Under the pieces are notes generated by a model that made no database searches, was not told where the DNA came from, and saw only the letters and a program-made list of their open reading frames with translations. A DNA stretch of 64,000 bases. It comes from Myxococcales bacterium (GTDB lineage Bacteria > Myxococcota_A > Bradymonadia > UBA7976 > UBA1532). The stretch lies in contig JACKDN010000003.1 in the NCBI GenBank assembly GCA_020633465.1, positions 496,001 to 560,000 on the forward strand, read 5' to 3'. How positions within the stretch are numbered: the first letter of the stretch is position 1; each line of letters starts with the position of its first letter. The position numbers were made by a program, and so were the translations under genes. Of this stretch, positions 49,801 to 58,990 are shown piece after piece.

Positions 49801-50762
49801 CCCCGGACGGCCACCTGCGCCTCGGCGGTCTCGAAGCCCTCGGCGGGCTCGGTGACCACGACGTCGGGCGGCGTGTTGTCGAGGACGATCGTCACCTCCT
49901 GGGGCGTGCCCTGGTTGCCCAGGGCGTCGACGGCGGCGACGGTGAGCAGGTTGTCGCCGCCCTCGAGGGGCGCGTCGAAGCCGAAGCTGCGGCCCATCCA
50001 GTCGACGTTGCCCGCGAAGGGGGCCCCGCGCAGGGTGATGGCCAGCTCGGGCGCGAAGTGCGAGTCCTCGACGTCGCCGGTCACGCGGATGGTGGGCTGG
50101 CCGTGCAGCAGGCGGCCGGGGGGCGGGTTCAGGCGCTGGATGCGCGGCGCGACCCGGTCGCTGACCACGGTGACCGCGGTCTCGCAGGTGAGCTCGTCGG
50201 GATCGACCACGCGCAGCGTGAAGGTCGTCTCGCCGTCGGCGGGCAGGGGATAGGTGCCCGAGAACCTGCCCTGGGCGTCGAGCTCGATGGCGTCGCCGCC
50301 GAGGGTGACGGTCAGGGCGTCGAGGGCGCTGTCGCGATCGGCGACCGCCAAGGAGATCGTCGTCTCTTCGGCCCGGGTCAGGCGATCGTTGACGCCGGGG
50401 GACAGGATCTCACAGGTCGGCGCGATGGCCGGGGGCGGCCCCATGTCGACCGGCGGGCCCAGATCCTCGGGCGGGCCGACGTCGCCCGGCGCGCCGCCCA
50501 TGCCCATGTCGGGCGGGGCGCCGCCGTCGTCGACGCCGGTGTCGGTCATCGGCTGACCGCCCGCGCCGCCCGCGCCGCCGCCCATGCCCCCCATGCCGCC
50601 CATGCCCGCGGCGTCGGCCTCGGTCAGCCCGCCGACGCACACGCCGCTTTGGCACGTCCCGCCGTTGCACTCGCTGTCGTCGGAGCAGTTCTCGGTCTCG
50701 AGCAGCAGGCTGCAGCCCGAGAAGCTCACGCTCACGAGCGCGAGCAGGGCCAGACTCCTCAT
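46863..50762 (-). CDS. FG-GAP propeller lipoprotein with bacterial Ig-like domains
   Basis: 1299 residues from ATG with GGGGAG upstream. A lipoprotein signal (SFSGC) and a small Cys-rich plus Gly-rich segment come first. Then about six beta-sandwich repeats follow with DNTPPDVVV, DVTPPVVAV and DQTPPVIDD openings, the usual bacterial Ig-like spacing. The C-terminal 420 residues hold seven FG-GAP/VCBS repeats (DLNADGRLDLV, DLDGDGDHDLI and similar), a seven-bladed beta-propeller with calcium-binding Asp loops. It is probably a cell-surface adhesin or carbohydrate-binding lipoprotein. Confidence 0.88.
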   Translation of the reverse strand: MRSLALLALVSVSFSGCSLLLETENCSDDSECNGGTCQSGVCVGGLTEADAAGMGGMGGMGGGAGGAGGQPMTDTGVDDGGAPPDMGMGGAPGDVGPPEDLGPPVDMGPPPAIAPTCEILSPGVNDRLTRAEETTISLAVADRDSALDALTVTLGGDAIELDAQGRFSGTYPLPADGETTFTLRVVDPDELTCETAVTVVSDRVAPRIQRLNPPPGRLLHGQPTIRVTGDVEDSHFAPELAITLRGAPFAGNVDWMGRSFGFDAPLEGGDNLLTVAAVDALGNQGTPQEVTIVLDNTPPDVVVTEPAEGFETAEAQVAVRGRIETDGEPEARSRVTITVTGPAGEATFDGRASAAGAFAITVDLQPGVNSVEVCGDDEAGNLGCTTIEVTRIDDSACIAITVPQDGTYVPEPTVRVAGTVCPAVTEVVLRVGEDGAEERPMVQNGEFSAFLQVPQAGRHTIFGVATTDEGDSADASIEVIFDPSDPTVRITEPNAGVCVNTDMVNVCGTARDPESGIASVMANGVAAALQPGGTFCQMVPVAPGDDVELTVEGTNGAGRDAETTRSIRVDVTPPVVAVTPASDAWLGVNPMTRRVQIPGRVTDDICGVTRLTIDGQLVGLSADGRFTYAQMYADGPQSVRLEASDQGGNVETVNYSFRVDQTPPVIDDLQPGEQVTITDPQVAVCVRVRDAGSGVTRVSIGGQDAVLEPQGGQTAACRTIDLPEGLTEVPVVVYDLVGNTVSTQSNIFRDVTGPVVELTFPPEGASVPVPTIVEGTADDGELGAGVAWVEVNGVRADLDPLDNSWRAVDVPVDPEDPVLTVRANDFNGNLSDPAATRAVVVEPYASYEPAFEGLRDFGDFGAANEVTWIGVADLNADGRLDLVALAGDALGRSSVFLQQADGTFSGRDEQAAGLPPNVQIRDAAMGDLNADGRPDVVIVGNLINGVWLGTNLGGFARLAVSGISPNLNARSVALGDINRDGALDALIQAGAGSRMYLGQGDGSFEPEPLTTFNMGDAADGTDAVFVDLDKDDTPDLVSVRPAGSELWFGVNGPFDQADPVTEFPTVGAATVAVLDADRDGDLDVLTGGADGARFYINDDAGSFVTGALGLTWAAGDIGARVADLDGDARDDLIVYGADGLKVWFNRLAGFERADEASLGLTVDAAVSALAVVDLDGDGDHDLIVGTAEGVQVLRSHLSLLQAADYRWALLDIRRAVQLAPGPRDAVGAVLYQSLVADQTPERLLVPGQPLAPVLVTLGEAMSSDVIVHFMDLGMPGMNTRAVQIVMELWSSVIEVRGRE

Positions 50763-50830
50763 GCGACTCCCCAGTCGTCGTGGCCGCCCGCCGTGGCGGC
50801 CCCCGCAAGGATCGTGGTGGGCGGCGCCCA

Positions 50831-52186
50831 TCAGAACTCGAACCGGCCGACGCCCATCAGGCCGCCCTGCGCCGGCGCCACCATGACGCCGGTGCCCCCC
50901 GAGGCGTCCGCGGGCGCGTCGTCGTTCAGCAGGTACAGCACCACCCCGGTGGCGGCCACGGCCGCGCCGACGCCGAGCATGACGTCGGCGGCCAGCGCCT
51001 TGCTGCGCACGTCCTCGGCCAGATCGACCTCCTCCTGCGTGCGTCGGCAGCTCGCGTCGTCGCCGCAGGCCTCGAAGTCGCTGTGGGCGCTGTTGGCCAG
51101 GATGGCGGCGATGCCGCCGCCCACCAGCAGCGCGCCGCCCGAGCCCATCACGATGTAGCTGACCAGGTTGGACGACGCGCCGGGCGCGCCCGGCACGTCC
51201 AGCTCGACGCTGGTCTCGGTCTCGGCGCCGGCCTGGATGGTCACCATCTCGCTGTAGGGATCGGCGCCGGGGGCGGCCACCTCGAGGCGGTGCAGGCCCT
51301 GCTTCAGGGTCAGGGGGCCGGGCAGCGGCGCCTTGCCGACCAGCTCGCCGTCGATGCGGATCTCGGCCCCGACCGGCTCGACGTCGACCACCAGCGTGCC
51401 GCGCGGGATGGCCTGCTCGAGCTGGACGTCCAGCGCGAAGGGCTGCTGGGCGGTGTGCGACTCGTCGAGCACCACCTCGCGCTCGACGGGCTCGAAGCCC
51501 TGGAGGGTCACCGTCACCTTCTGGCGGCCGGCGGGCACGCCGGCGTTCAGCGGGGTGACGCCCGGCAGCGCCTGGCCGCCCACCGACACCTGGGCGCCGG
51601 GGGGCGCGGTGGTCACCGACAGCACCGGCAGGATGGGCGGCATCACCACCGCCAGCTCCACCTTCTGCTTCGGCTGCAGGGCGACGACGCGCTCGACCGG
51701 CTCGTGCCGCGCCAGCCCGAACATCAGCTTCACCTCGGCGGGCGGCAGGCGCAGCGTCACCGGCGTCTGGCCGCGCGGTGGCAGATCCTTCGACAGCACC
51801 CACACCGTCGCCCCGGGCGGCGCGCTGCTCAGGCTGACCTCGGCCCAGGTGGCCAGGCGCGCCTGCAGATCGGCCACCTTCGCCTTCACCTCGTCGGCGT
51901 CGCCCGGCCCGGTGGCCAGGTACTCGTCGTAGCGGGCGATGGCGCTCGGCAGATCGTCCATCGCCTCGTACACCTGGGCGATGTTGAACAGCATCAGGGG
52001 GTGGGGCTTGATCGCGTTGGCCTGCTCGAAGGCGGTCAGCGCGTCGCCGAAGCGGCCGGCGACGTAGTGCTCGCGCCCCTGGAGGAACAACGCCTTCGCG
52101 CGCTCCTTCGCGTCGTCGGCGGCGGCCAGTGAGGGCAGCACCGCCAACGCGAAGGTCAGCACCATCGTGAAGATCCGCCGCGTCAT
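50831..52186 (-). CDS. TPR-PEGA protein
   Basis: 451 residues with a signal peptide (LTFALAVLPSLAAADD). A TPR region (about 28-110) is followed by four PEGA-type repeats (VSLSSAPPGATVWV, LSVTTAPPGAQVSVGG, LVVDVEPVGAEIRIDG and a VTLQG segment) to about residue 315. Two C-terminal membrane helices (about 345-368 and 405-425) flank a Cys-containing loop. PEGA proteins are abundant in Myxococcota; the known role is unclear but often structural or in surface assembly. A 68-base gap separates it from the FG-GAP lipoprotein on the same strand. Confidence 0.85.
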   Translation of the reverse strand: MTRRIFTMVLTFALAVLPSLAAADDAKERAKALFLQGREHYVAGRFGDALTAFEQANAIKPHPLMLFNIAQVYEAMDDLPSAIARYDEYLATGPGDADEVKAKVADLQARLATWAEVSLSSAPPGATVWVLSKDLPPRGQTPVTLRLPPAEVKLMFGLARHEPVERVVALQPKQKVELAVVMPPILPVLSVTTAPPGAQVSVGGQALPGVTPLNAGVPAGRQKVTVTLQGFEPVEREVVLDESHTAQQPFALDVQLEQAIPRGTLVVDVEPVGAEIRIDGELVGKAPLPGPLTLKQGLHRLEVAAPGADPYSEMVTIQAGAETETSVELDVPGAPGASSNLVSYIVMGSGGALLVGGGIAAILANSAHSDFEACGDDASCRRTQEEVDLAEDVRSKALAADVMLGVGAAVAATGVVLYLLNDDAPADASGGTGVMVAPAQGGLMGVGRFEF

Positions 52187-52315
52187 GACCTCTCCGTTCC
52201 GGGCCCGGCGAGGCGGGCCGCAGGTGGCATCGAGCCTAACCCCAAGGCCGGGGCTCGCGCCACAAAGCGCCCGCCCCCCTCGCGTCCGTCCCGCGCCGTC
52301 CTGTCGGAGGTCGGA

Positions 52316-54729
52316 TCAGTCGAAGGGATTCTTGATGTCTTCCTTCTTGGGCTTCTTGCGCGGCTTCCAGCGCTTGGGCTTCGGCTTGGGCTTCGGCTTG
52401 GGGGCCGTCTCCACCGCCTTGGGCGTGCCGGCGCCGTCGTCGGGGCCGCCGGCGCGCTCGATGCCCTTGCCCTCGGGCTTGCCCTGCAGCTTGGCCACCT
52501 TGGGCTGAAGCTCGAGATCCACCCGCGCCGCGCCCTCGACCACCTGCACCTTGCTCGGATCGACCCCGTGCTCGAGATCGGCGTGCCCCTCGAGCTTCAG
52601 CAGGTACTGCCGGGGCTCGGCCGAGTCGATCTTGAGGTCGAGGGGCGTCTCGCCGAGCCGCTCTTCACCGAGGTACACCACCGCCTTGGGCGGATCGGTG
52701 GCGATCGTGTAGGTGAAGGGGTCGGCGAGGACGACCGCCTCCTTCTCGCCCGGCGGGGTGGGCACCTCGGGCGGCGGGGCGGGCTTGGTGGGCTTGTCGG
52801 CGCCGCGGCCCTTGGCCACGGGCGGCTTCGTCGGGCCGCCGCCGTCCTGGGTGAGGAAGACGTAGCCGCCGCCCGCGGCCGCGGCCAGCAGCAGGATGGC
52901 CACCGCGATCCACTTGCCGTTGCCGCCCCCCCGGCGGGCCGAGACGGGGGGCGCGGGCTCGGCGCCGCCGCCGCCCGCGCGGGCCAGCAGGCCGGGGGTC
53001 AGGGCCTGGAAGTCGGCCGCCGTCGCCAGGGGGCTGGCGGCGGTCGGCGGGGGCGCCGGGCGGCTGTCGCCGACGACGTTCTCGAGCTCCTCGCCGATGG
53101 CGCTGAGGATGTCGCTCGACAGGTTCGGGTTCGAGGGGCGCGGGCCGCCGGCCACCGGGGGCGCGGCGGCCGGGGGGGCGGAGCGCGGCGGGGGCACGGC
53201 GGGCTCGTCGTCCCCGCCGAAGGGGTCGAAGCCGCCGTTCGAGCCGGGGTCGGCGCCCAGATCGCGGGCGGCGTCGGCCAGCGCGGCGGCCAGATCGTCC
53301 GCCGGCGCGGGCTGCGGGCGGGCCGCGGCGTCGGGCGGGCGGCGCGGGCCGCGGCGGCCGCGGCGGCGCCGTTAGGGGCCGCGGGGCCGCCCACGGCGGC
53401 GGCGGCGTCGGCCAGCGCGGCCGCCAGATCGTCCGAGTCGATGGCGCCGGTGACCGCCAGGGGTTCCGGGATGGCCTGCAGGCCCTGGCTGGTGGCCATG
53501 GGCGGCGGGGCCGAGCGGGGCGGCGTCGAGCGGCGGCTCTGCGCGATCTGCGGCAGGGGCTCGTTCATCGCGGGCGTGGGCGCGGCCGGGACGGCGCCGC
53601 GGCCCACGGCCACCTCGACGTCGTCGGGCATCGACCGCATCACCGTGCGGTCCTCGTCCTCGTCCTCGAAGTCGGCCGCCTCGCCCAGCGAGGCCAGCAT
53701 GTCGGGGCCGGCCACGACGGTCGACAGGTCGCGGCCGGCGCCGAAGGGCTTGCGCTTCGGCTTGGGCGCGGCCTCGGGCGCGGGCTGCGTGCTCTTGATG
53801 ACCGCGGCCAGATCGGTGGCCAGCGAGCGCAGATCCGGGTAGCGCGCGTCCGGCGACTTGGCCAGGCAGCGGTGGATGATCTCCTCCAGCTTGGCCGGCA
53901 GCGAGACGCCGGCGGTGCGCTCGCCCACCGGGGTGGGCTGGCCGTGCGCGATGGCGGTCAGCAGCTGGTCGGGGGTGGCGCCGAAGAAGGGCAGGGCGCC
54001 GGTCAGCAGCTGATAGCCGACGATGCCCAGCGTGAACTGATCCGAGGCGAGGCCCACGGCCTGGCCGGTGGCCTGCTCGGGGCTGAAGAACTTGGCCGAG
54101 CCGATGACGACGTTGCCCACGCCGGGCACCTGGCGGACGCCGAACAGCTCGGGCGAGCCGACATCGACGATCTTCACGAAGTCGTTGCCGTTCTTCTGCT
54201 CGAGCAGGAAGACGTTCTCGGGCTTCAGGTTGGCGTGGGGGCGGCCGGCGCGGTGGATCGGGGCCAGGGCGCTGCACAGCTGGAACAGGATGTCGGCGGC
54301 GCGGCGCGGGCCCATCGGGCCGGTGCGCTCGAGCAGCGCCTTCAGCGTCTCGCCCTTGAGGAACTCGGTGACGATGAACGTGGTGCCGTCGCCCTCGCGG
54401 GCCGCGCCGATGACCGTGGCGATCTTGGCGTGCCGCAGCTGCGCGATGGCGCGCGCCGACTTCAGCAGCTCGTCCCCGTGCGTGCTGGCCACGTCGGGGT
54501 GGACGATCTTCACGGCGACCGGCTGGTTGGTGCGGGCGTCCACGCCCCGGTACACCATGCCGATCTCGCCCGAGCCGATGATCGACTGGAGGGTGAAGCG
54601 GCCGCCCAGCTGGCGCCCGACGAAGGGATCGCCGTCGAGCACGGGATCAGCGCCCAGGGGCGCCCCGCAGCGGACGCACGCCGGGTTGTGGGCGTCGTTC
54701 ACGGTCTGGCAGTGCGGGCAGATGATCAT
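52316..54729 (-). CDS. zinc-ribbon Ser/Thr pseudokinase with PEGA-like tail (frameshifted)
   Basis: About 804 residues if one frameshift near 53335 is corrected (pieces 52316-53197 and 52999-54729 otherwise). The zinc ribbon CPHCQTVNDA to CVRCG is at the N-terminus. The kinase domain (about 43-315) has GSGEIGMVYRG and Lys74 of VAVKIV, but the catalytic loop reads HANLKPEN instead of HRDLKPEN (Asp to Asn167), the alpha-C Glu is Ser91, and DFG is DVG. It therefore should lack phosphotransfer. After a low-complexity linker there is a membrane helix (WIAVAILLLAAAAGGGY) and a PEGA-like domain ending in PKPKPKPKRWK. It is probably a regulatory pseudokinase at the membrane. Confidence 0.85.
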
Positions 54730-54769
54730 CGACAGGCGGTCCCGTTTGCTGGGGCGTCCGGACGCGATA

Positions 54770-54798
54770 GTTGTAGCACCGCGCCCCCCCCGCGACAA
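54770..54798 (-). promoter_or_regulatory. candidate sigma-70 promoter of the pseudokinase
   Basis: On the minus strand TTGTCG, 17 bases, TACAAC. Predicted start near 54763, leader about 34 nt. Confidence 0.42.
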
Positions 54799-54959
54799 CT
54801 CGGCGCCCCGGACCATCCGAGGCCGCCGCGGCCCGCCGACGCATGATCGGCGCGCCGGGCCCGAGCGGGGTCCGGGGCAGCGCAACCCGACCGGGCGGGG
54901 CTCGCATTCCCAACGCGCCTTCGACCGGATCGATCCAATCGGGTGCCGGCCGAAAGCGC

Positions 54960-54989
54960 TTGACAGTCGGGGGGCGGGAGAACTAGAAA
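54960..54989 (+). promoter_or_regulatory. sigma-70 promoter of tRNA-Leu
   Basis: A perfect -35 TTGACA (54960-54965) and TAGAAA at 18 bases. The predicted start near 54997 lies seven bases before the mature tRNA. Confidence 0.7.
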
Positions 54990-55003
54990 GCCCGGCACGC
55001 CGC

Positions 55004-55087
55004 GCGAAGGTGGTGAAATTGGTAGACACGCCAGGTTGAGGGCCTGGTGGCCGCAAGGCCGTGAGGGTTCGAGTCCCTCCCTTCGCA
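55004..55087 (+). tRNA. tRNA-Leu (anticodon GAG)
   Basis: 84 bases. The acceptor stem GCGAAGG pairs with CCTTCGC, followed by the discriminator A. The anticodon stem CCAGG/CCTGG encloses TTGAGGG, so the anticodon is GAG (55038-55040). A long variable arm (class II) and a T arm GAGGG/CCCTC are intact. CCA is not encoded. Confidence 0.97.
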
Positions 55088-55121
55088 CCCGGATCTGCCG
55101 CAGCCCGCTCGACGGGCCGAA

Positions 55122-55157
55122 CGAAGCCCCGCCCCACCGGCGGGGTTTCGTGTTTTC
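55122..55157 (+). terminator. intrinsic terminator of tRNA-Leu
   Basis: A 12-bp stem (CGAAGCCCCGCC with GGCGGGGTTTCG, one G-T pair) around a five-base loop is followed by TGTTTTC. Confidence 0.75.
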
Positions 55158-55237
55158 GGGGCCCCGTCGGCGGGCGACCGCTCCCGCCGGGCCACATCGC
55201 CCGACCCATCGTCCGTCGCGGGCGCCGACGAGGTGGC

Positions 55238-55281
55238 CCCAAACGACACGAGGCCGATCCACCTGCGCGGATCGGCCTCGT
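55238..55281 (-). terminator. intrinsic terminator of the gap-pgk-tpiA-secG operon
   Basis: A perfect 13-bp stem ACGAGGCCGATCC/GGATCGGCCTCGT with an eight-base loop. On the minus strand it is followed by GTCGTTTGG. It sits just after the secG stop. Confidence 0.7.
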
Positions 55282-55301
55282 CGCGGCGGGCGTCGGGTGG
55301 A

Positions 55302-55697
55302 CTACTCGCCTTCGGGCGCCTCGTCGTCGGCCTTCGGGGCGTCGGCGGCGGGCGCGTCGGCCTTCGGGGCGTCGGCGGCCGCGGGGGCGTCGGCCTTCGG
55401 CGCGTCGACCGCGGCGGGGGCCGCCGCGCCCTGCTCGTCGACGAACTCCAGCGTCTTGTCACCCGCGGTCGGGGTCGAGTAGACCGCGAGCAGCATGCTG
55501 GTGACCATGAACAGGCCGGCCGCGAAGGCGGTGGCCTTGCCCAGCACGCTGGTGGCCGCGCGCTGGCCCAGCGCCGCGCCGGCGCCGCCACCGAAGGCGG
55601 CGCTGACGCCGCCGCCCTTCCCCGACTGCAGCAGGATCACCAGGATCATGAAGAAGCACGTCAGGATGTGCACGATGGTGGTGATGGTCTCGATCAT
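55302..55697 (-). CDS. secG: protein-export membrane protein SecG
   Basis: 131 residues. Two membrane helices (about 5-22 and 55-72) flank the conserved LLQSGKGGGVSAAFGGG, diagnostic of SecG, part of the SecYEG translocon. Classical SecG is 75-110 residues; this one carries a C-terminal tail of about 50 residues made of APKADAPA repeats. It lies downstream of tpiA by four bases, the order known from several bacteria, and is the last gene of the operon. Confidence 0.95.
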   Translation of the reverse strand: MIETITTIVHILTCFFMILVILLQSGKGGGVSAAFGGGAGAALGQRAATSVLGKATAFAAGLFMVTSMLLAVYSTPTAGDKTLEFVDEQGAAAPAAVDAPKADAPAAADAPKADAPAADAPKADDEAPEGE

Positions 55698-55701
55698 CGT
55701 C

Positions 55702-56472
55702 TCAGGCGTCCTTGTTTTCGTAGGCGACGATGCGGGCGAAGCTGTCGGCGGTCAGGCTGGCGCCGCCGACGAGGGCCCCGTCGATGTCGGGCTGGGCCAT
55801 GAGGGCCGCGATGTTGTCGGGTTTCACGCTGCCGCCGTACTGCAGGCGCACCTTGTCGGCCACGGCCGGTGAGGCGAGCTCGGCGATGCGCTTGCGCAGG
55901 GCGGCGTGGACGTCCTGGGCCTGCGCGGGCGTGGCGGTGCGGCCGGTGCCGATGGCCCAGACGGGCTCGTAGGCCACGACGGTGCGCACGATCTCGTCGG
56001 GCTGCAGGCCGGCGAGCCCCGCGTCGAGCTGGCGCAGCACGACGTCGAGCGTCTCGCCGGCCTCGCGCTCGGCGAGCGACTCGCCGACGCACACGATCGG
56101 GATCAGGCCGTGGTCGTGCAGGGCGCGGGCCTTCTTGCCCACGCCCTCGTCGGTCTCACCGAACAGGGCGCGGCGCTCGCTGTGACCCACGATGACGTAG
56201 CGGCAGCCGACGTCGGCCAGCTGCACGGGCGACAGCTCGCCGGTGAAGGCGCCCTTGTCCTCGGCGTGGCAGTTCTGGGCCGCGACGCCGATGGGCGAGT
56301 CGGCCAGGCGCTGGGCCACCGGGTACAGCGAGGTGGCCGCGGGCGCCACGACGACGTCGATGTCGCGGAAGCGGCTGCAGCGGTTGCGGATCTCGCTGGC
56401 CAGGGCCACCCCCTCGGCGACGCCGAGGTTCATCTTCCAGTTGCCCGCGATGATCGGGCGGCGCGTCGTCAC
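55702..56472 (-). CDS. tpiA: triosephosphate isomerase
   Basis: 256 residues from GTG. Catalytic motifs are intact: GNWKMN (Lys of the substrate site), VGHSERR (His), [10 protein letters not shown] (Glu) and YGGSVKP. It interconverts DHAP and glyceraldehyde 3-phosphate. The GTG overlaps the pgk stop by four bases (GTGA), which couples their translation. Confidence 0.97.
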   Translation of the reverse strand: MTTRRPIIAGNWKMNLGVAEGVALASEIRNRCSRFRDIDVVVAPAATSLYPVAQRLADSPIGVAAQNCHAEDKGAFTGELSPVQLADVGCRYVIVGHSERRALFGETDEGVGKKARALHDHGLIPIVCVGESLAEREAGETLDVVLRQLDAGLAGLQPDEIVRTVVAYEPVWAIGTGRTATPAQAQDVHAALRKRIAELASPAVADKVRLQYGGSVKPDNIAALMAQPDIDGALVGGASLTADSFARIVAYENKDA

Positions 56473-57683
56473 AGCGACCTCCGGTAGCCGAGGGCGGTCA
56501 GGCCGGGCAGCTCGCGCCCCTCGATGAACTCGAGGCTGGCCCCGCCGCCGGTCGAGATGTGGTCGATGGCGTCGGCCTTGCCGCTCTCGTTGACCGCCCG
56601 CACCGAGTCGCCGCCGCCCACCACCGAGAAGGCGTCGCTGGCGGCGATCGCCGCGGCCACCGCGCGGGTGCCCTTGGCGAAGTTCGGGAACTCGAAGACG
56701 CCCATCGGGCCGTTCCAGAAGACGGTGCGCGCGTCGCGCAGCGCCTCGCCGTAGGCGGCCGCGGTGGCGTCGCCGATGTCGAGGCCCATCAGCTCGTCGC
56801 TGATGTCGGTCTCGGTGACGTTGCGCACCGGCGCGTCGGCGTCGAAGGTCGCCGCGCAGCGGTGATCGACCGGCAGCAGCACCTTCACCCCGCGGCGCTT
56901 GGCGTTGGCCAGGATGTCGCGGGCGGTGCCCAGGTGGCCGTCCTCGACCTTGCTCTTGCCCACGCCGTGGCCCTGCGCGGCCAGGAAGGTGTAGGCCATC
57001 GCGCCGCCGATGAGCAGGGTGTCGACCTTGCCGGTGAGCTTCTGCAGGACGCCGATCTTGTCGCTGACCTTGGCGCCGCCGAGCACGGCGACGAAGCCCT
57101 CGCGGGGGGCGGCGAGCAGGCGGCCGAGGGCCTCGACCTCCTTGGCCATCAGGAAGCCGGCCGCCTTGTCGCGCACGTGGGCGGCGATGCCGGCCGTGCT
57201 GGCGTGCGCCCGATGGGCCGCGCCGAAGGCGTCGTTGACGTAGAAGTCGGTCAGGGCCGCGAGGGCCTTGGCCAGGCCGTCGTCGTTGGCCGTCTCGCCC
57301 GGGTGGAAGCGCAGGTTCTCGAGCAGCAGCACCTGACCGTCACGCAGATCGCGCGCGAGGCGGGTGGGCCCGTCGCCCACCGGCGTCTCGCTGAGCAGCA
57401 CCTCGCGGCGCAGCAGATCGGCCAGCACCGAGCCGGCCGGGCGCAGCGACAAGGCCGGATCGGGCTTGCCCTTGGGGCGGCCCAGGTGGCTGCACAGGAT
57501 CACGCGCGCGCCGCGGTCGAGCGCGTGCTCGATCGTCGGCAGCGCCGCCCGGATGCGACTGTCGTCGGCCACCTCGCCGTCCTCGAGGGGCACGTTGAAG
57601 TCGACCCGGATCAGCACCTTGCTGCCCTCGATGGGCAGCTTGTCGATCAGGGTCAGCGCCGGCGAACGCGGCTTCTGGGCCAT
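56469..57683 (-). CDS. pgk: phosphoglycerate kinase
   Basis: 404 residues. The substrate motif [40 protein letters not shown], and the ATP loop NGPMGVFEF with GGGDSVRAV are conserved. It transfers phosphate between 1,3-bisphosphoglycerate and ADP. It follows gap by 18 bases and overlaps tpiA. Confidence 0.97.
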   Translation of the reverse strand: MAQKPRSPALTLIDKLPIEGSKVLIRVDFNVPLEDGEVADDSRIRAALPTIEHALDRGARVILCSHLGRPKGKPDPALSLRPAGSVLADLLRREVLLSETPVGDGPTRLARDLRDGQVLLLENLRFHPGETANDDGLAKALAALTDFYVNDAFGAAHRAHASTAGIAAHVRDKAAGFLMAKEVEALGRLLAAPREGFVAVLGGAKVSDKIGVLQKLTGKVDTLLIGGAMAYTFLAAQGHGVGKSKVEDGHLGTARDILANAKRRGVKVLLPVDHRCAATFDADAPVRNVTETDISDELMGLDIGDATAAAYGEALRDARTVFWNGPMGVFEFPNFAKGTRAVAAAIAASDAFSVVGGGDSVRAVNESGKADAIDHISTGGGASLEFIEGRELPGLTALGYRRSL

Positions 57684-57701
57684 CGGAGGGCTCCTTCGCG
57701 C

Positions 57702-58712
57702 TCAGCCGCGGGGCAGGCCCAGCAGCAGGCGGGTGAGGTCGACCATGCGGTTCGAGAAGCCCCACTCGTTGTCGTACCAGCTGAGCACCTTCAGGGTGCG
57801 GCCGCCCATGACGGCGGTGTTCTCGGCGTCGACGATCGAGCTGCGCGGATCGCCGATGAAGTCGGTCGACACCAGCGGGCGCGTCTCGAAGCCGAGGATG
57901 CCCTTCAGCGGGCCCTCGGCGGCCTTCTTCAGCGCCTCGTTGGCCGACTCGGCGGTCGCGTCCGACTTGAGCGTCAGCACCACGTCGACCAGCGAGACGT
58001 TGGGCGTGGGCACGCGCACCGAGATGCCGTCCAGCTTGCCCTCGAGGTGGGGCAGCACCTTGCCCACGGCCACGGCGGCGCCGGTGCTGGTGGGGATCAT
58101 CGACAGCGCGGCCGCGCGCGCCCGGCGCTTGTCCGAGTGCGGCAGGTCGAGCAGGCGCTGGTCGTTGGTGTAGCTGTGGATCGTGGTCATCAGGCCCGAC
58201 TCGACCCCGAAGGCGTCGTCGATCACCTTCACCACCGGCGCGAGGCAGTTGGTGGTGCACGAGCCGTTCGAGACGATGTGGTGCTTGGCCGGATCGAGGA
58301 CGTCGTCGTTCACGCCGACCACGATGGTGTGGTCGATGCCCTTGGCCGGGGCGCTGATGATCACCTTCTTGGCGCCCGCGTCGAGGTGGGCCTTGGCCTG
58401 CTCGCCGGTGCGGAAGACGCCGGTGCACTCCATGACCACGTCGACGCCCAGCGAGCCCCAGTCGAGCTTCTTGGGATCGCGCTCGGCGGTGGTGCGGATG
58501 GTGCGGCCGTTGACCACCAGCGAGCCGCCCTCGACGGCGATGTCGGCGTCGTAGCGGCGGTGCACCGAGTCGTACTCGAGCAGGTGCGCGAGCATCGTCG
58601 GATCGGTGAGGTCGTTGATGGCGACGACCTCGAGATCGTCGATGCCGTCGAGGATGCGGAACACCATCCGGCCGATGCGGCCGAAACCGTTGATCGCGAT
58701 CTTGTGGCTCAT
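57702..58712 (-). CDS. gap: glyceraldehyde-3-phosphate dehydrogenase
   Basis: 336 residues from ATG at 58712 (GGAG eight bases upstream); an in-frame GTG at 58721 would add three residues. NAD-binding INGFGRIGRMVFR, the catalytic SNGSCTTNCLAP with its Cys near residue 153, and SWYDNEWGFSNRM are intact. It is a phosphorylating type I enzyme. It is the first gene of the operon, with a strong promoter. Confidence 0.97.
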   Translation of the reverse strand: MSHKIAINGFGRIGRMVFRILDGIDDLEVVAINDLTDPTMLAHLLEYDSVHRRYDADIAVEGGSLVVNGRTIRTTAERDPKKLDWGSLGVDVVMECTGVFRTGEQAKAHLDAGAKKVIISAPAKGIDHTIVVGVNDDVLDPAKHHIVSNGSCTTNCLAPVVKVIDDAFGVESGLMTTIHSYTNDQRLLDLPHSDKRRARAAALSMIPTSTGAAVAVGKVLPHLEGKLDGISVRVPTPNVSLVDVVLTLKSDATAESANEALKKAAEGPLKGILGFETRPLVSTDFIGDPRSSIVDAENTAVMGGRTLKVLSWYDNEWGFSNRMVDLTRLLLGLPRG

Positions 58713-58756
58713 ACCGGTCACTCCACGGGCGGGGGGCGGGGTCGAGGAAGCGCGTC

Positions 58757-58785
58757 AAGCTAGCGCCGGTCCCTCGGGGAGTCAA
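58757..58785 (-). promoter_or_regulatory. sigma-70 promoter of the gap operon
   Basis: On the minus strand TTGACT, 17 bases, TAGCTT. Predicted start near 58750, about 38 nt before the gap start. Confidence 0.65.
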
Positions 58786-58924
58786 GGCAGGGTGGGGGAC
58801 ACGGCGCCGTGGGGCACGCGGCCCCGTCTGCGGCGGGCGCGGGGTCGGCGGCCCCGCGGCCGGTGAAGCCGTGAGTGAAGAAAAAGAGCAATCAGAACCG
58901 ACGGTTGAGCGCCGGGCGGCGCGC

Positions 58925-58940
58925 TGGCACGGGGCCTGCG
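58925..58940 (+). promoter_or_regulatory. sigma-54 promoter of the outer-membrane protein gene
   Basis: TGGCACGGGGCCTGCG has a perfect TGGCACG -24 element and TGC at -12, with correct spacing (10 of 12 matches). The start near 58951 leaves a 40-nt leader with GAGGAG before ATG 58991. Confidence 0.65.
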
Positions 58941-58990
58941 AAGGCTGGTCGCGATGTCGGCGCTCGGCGCCGCGACCGAGAGGAGATCCG

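Noticed and set aside
46959..51158. 1399-codon open frame on the plus strand opposite the FG-GAP lipoprotein
   Set aside because: Antisense shadow of a well-supported minus-strand gene.
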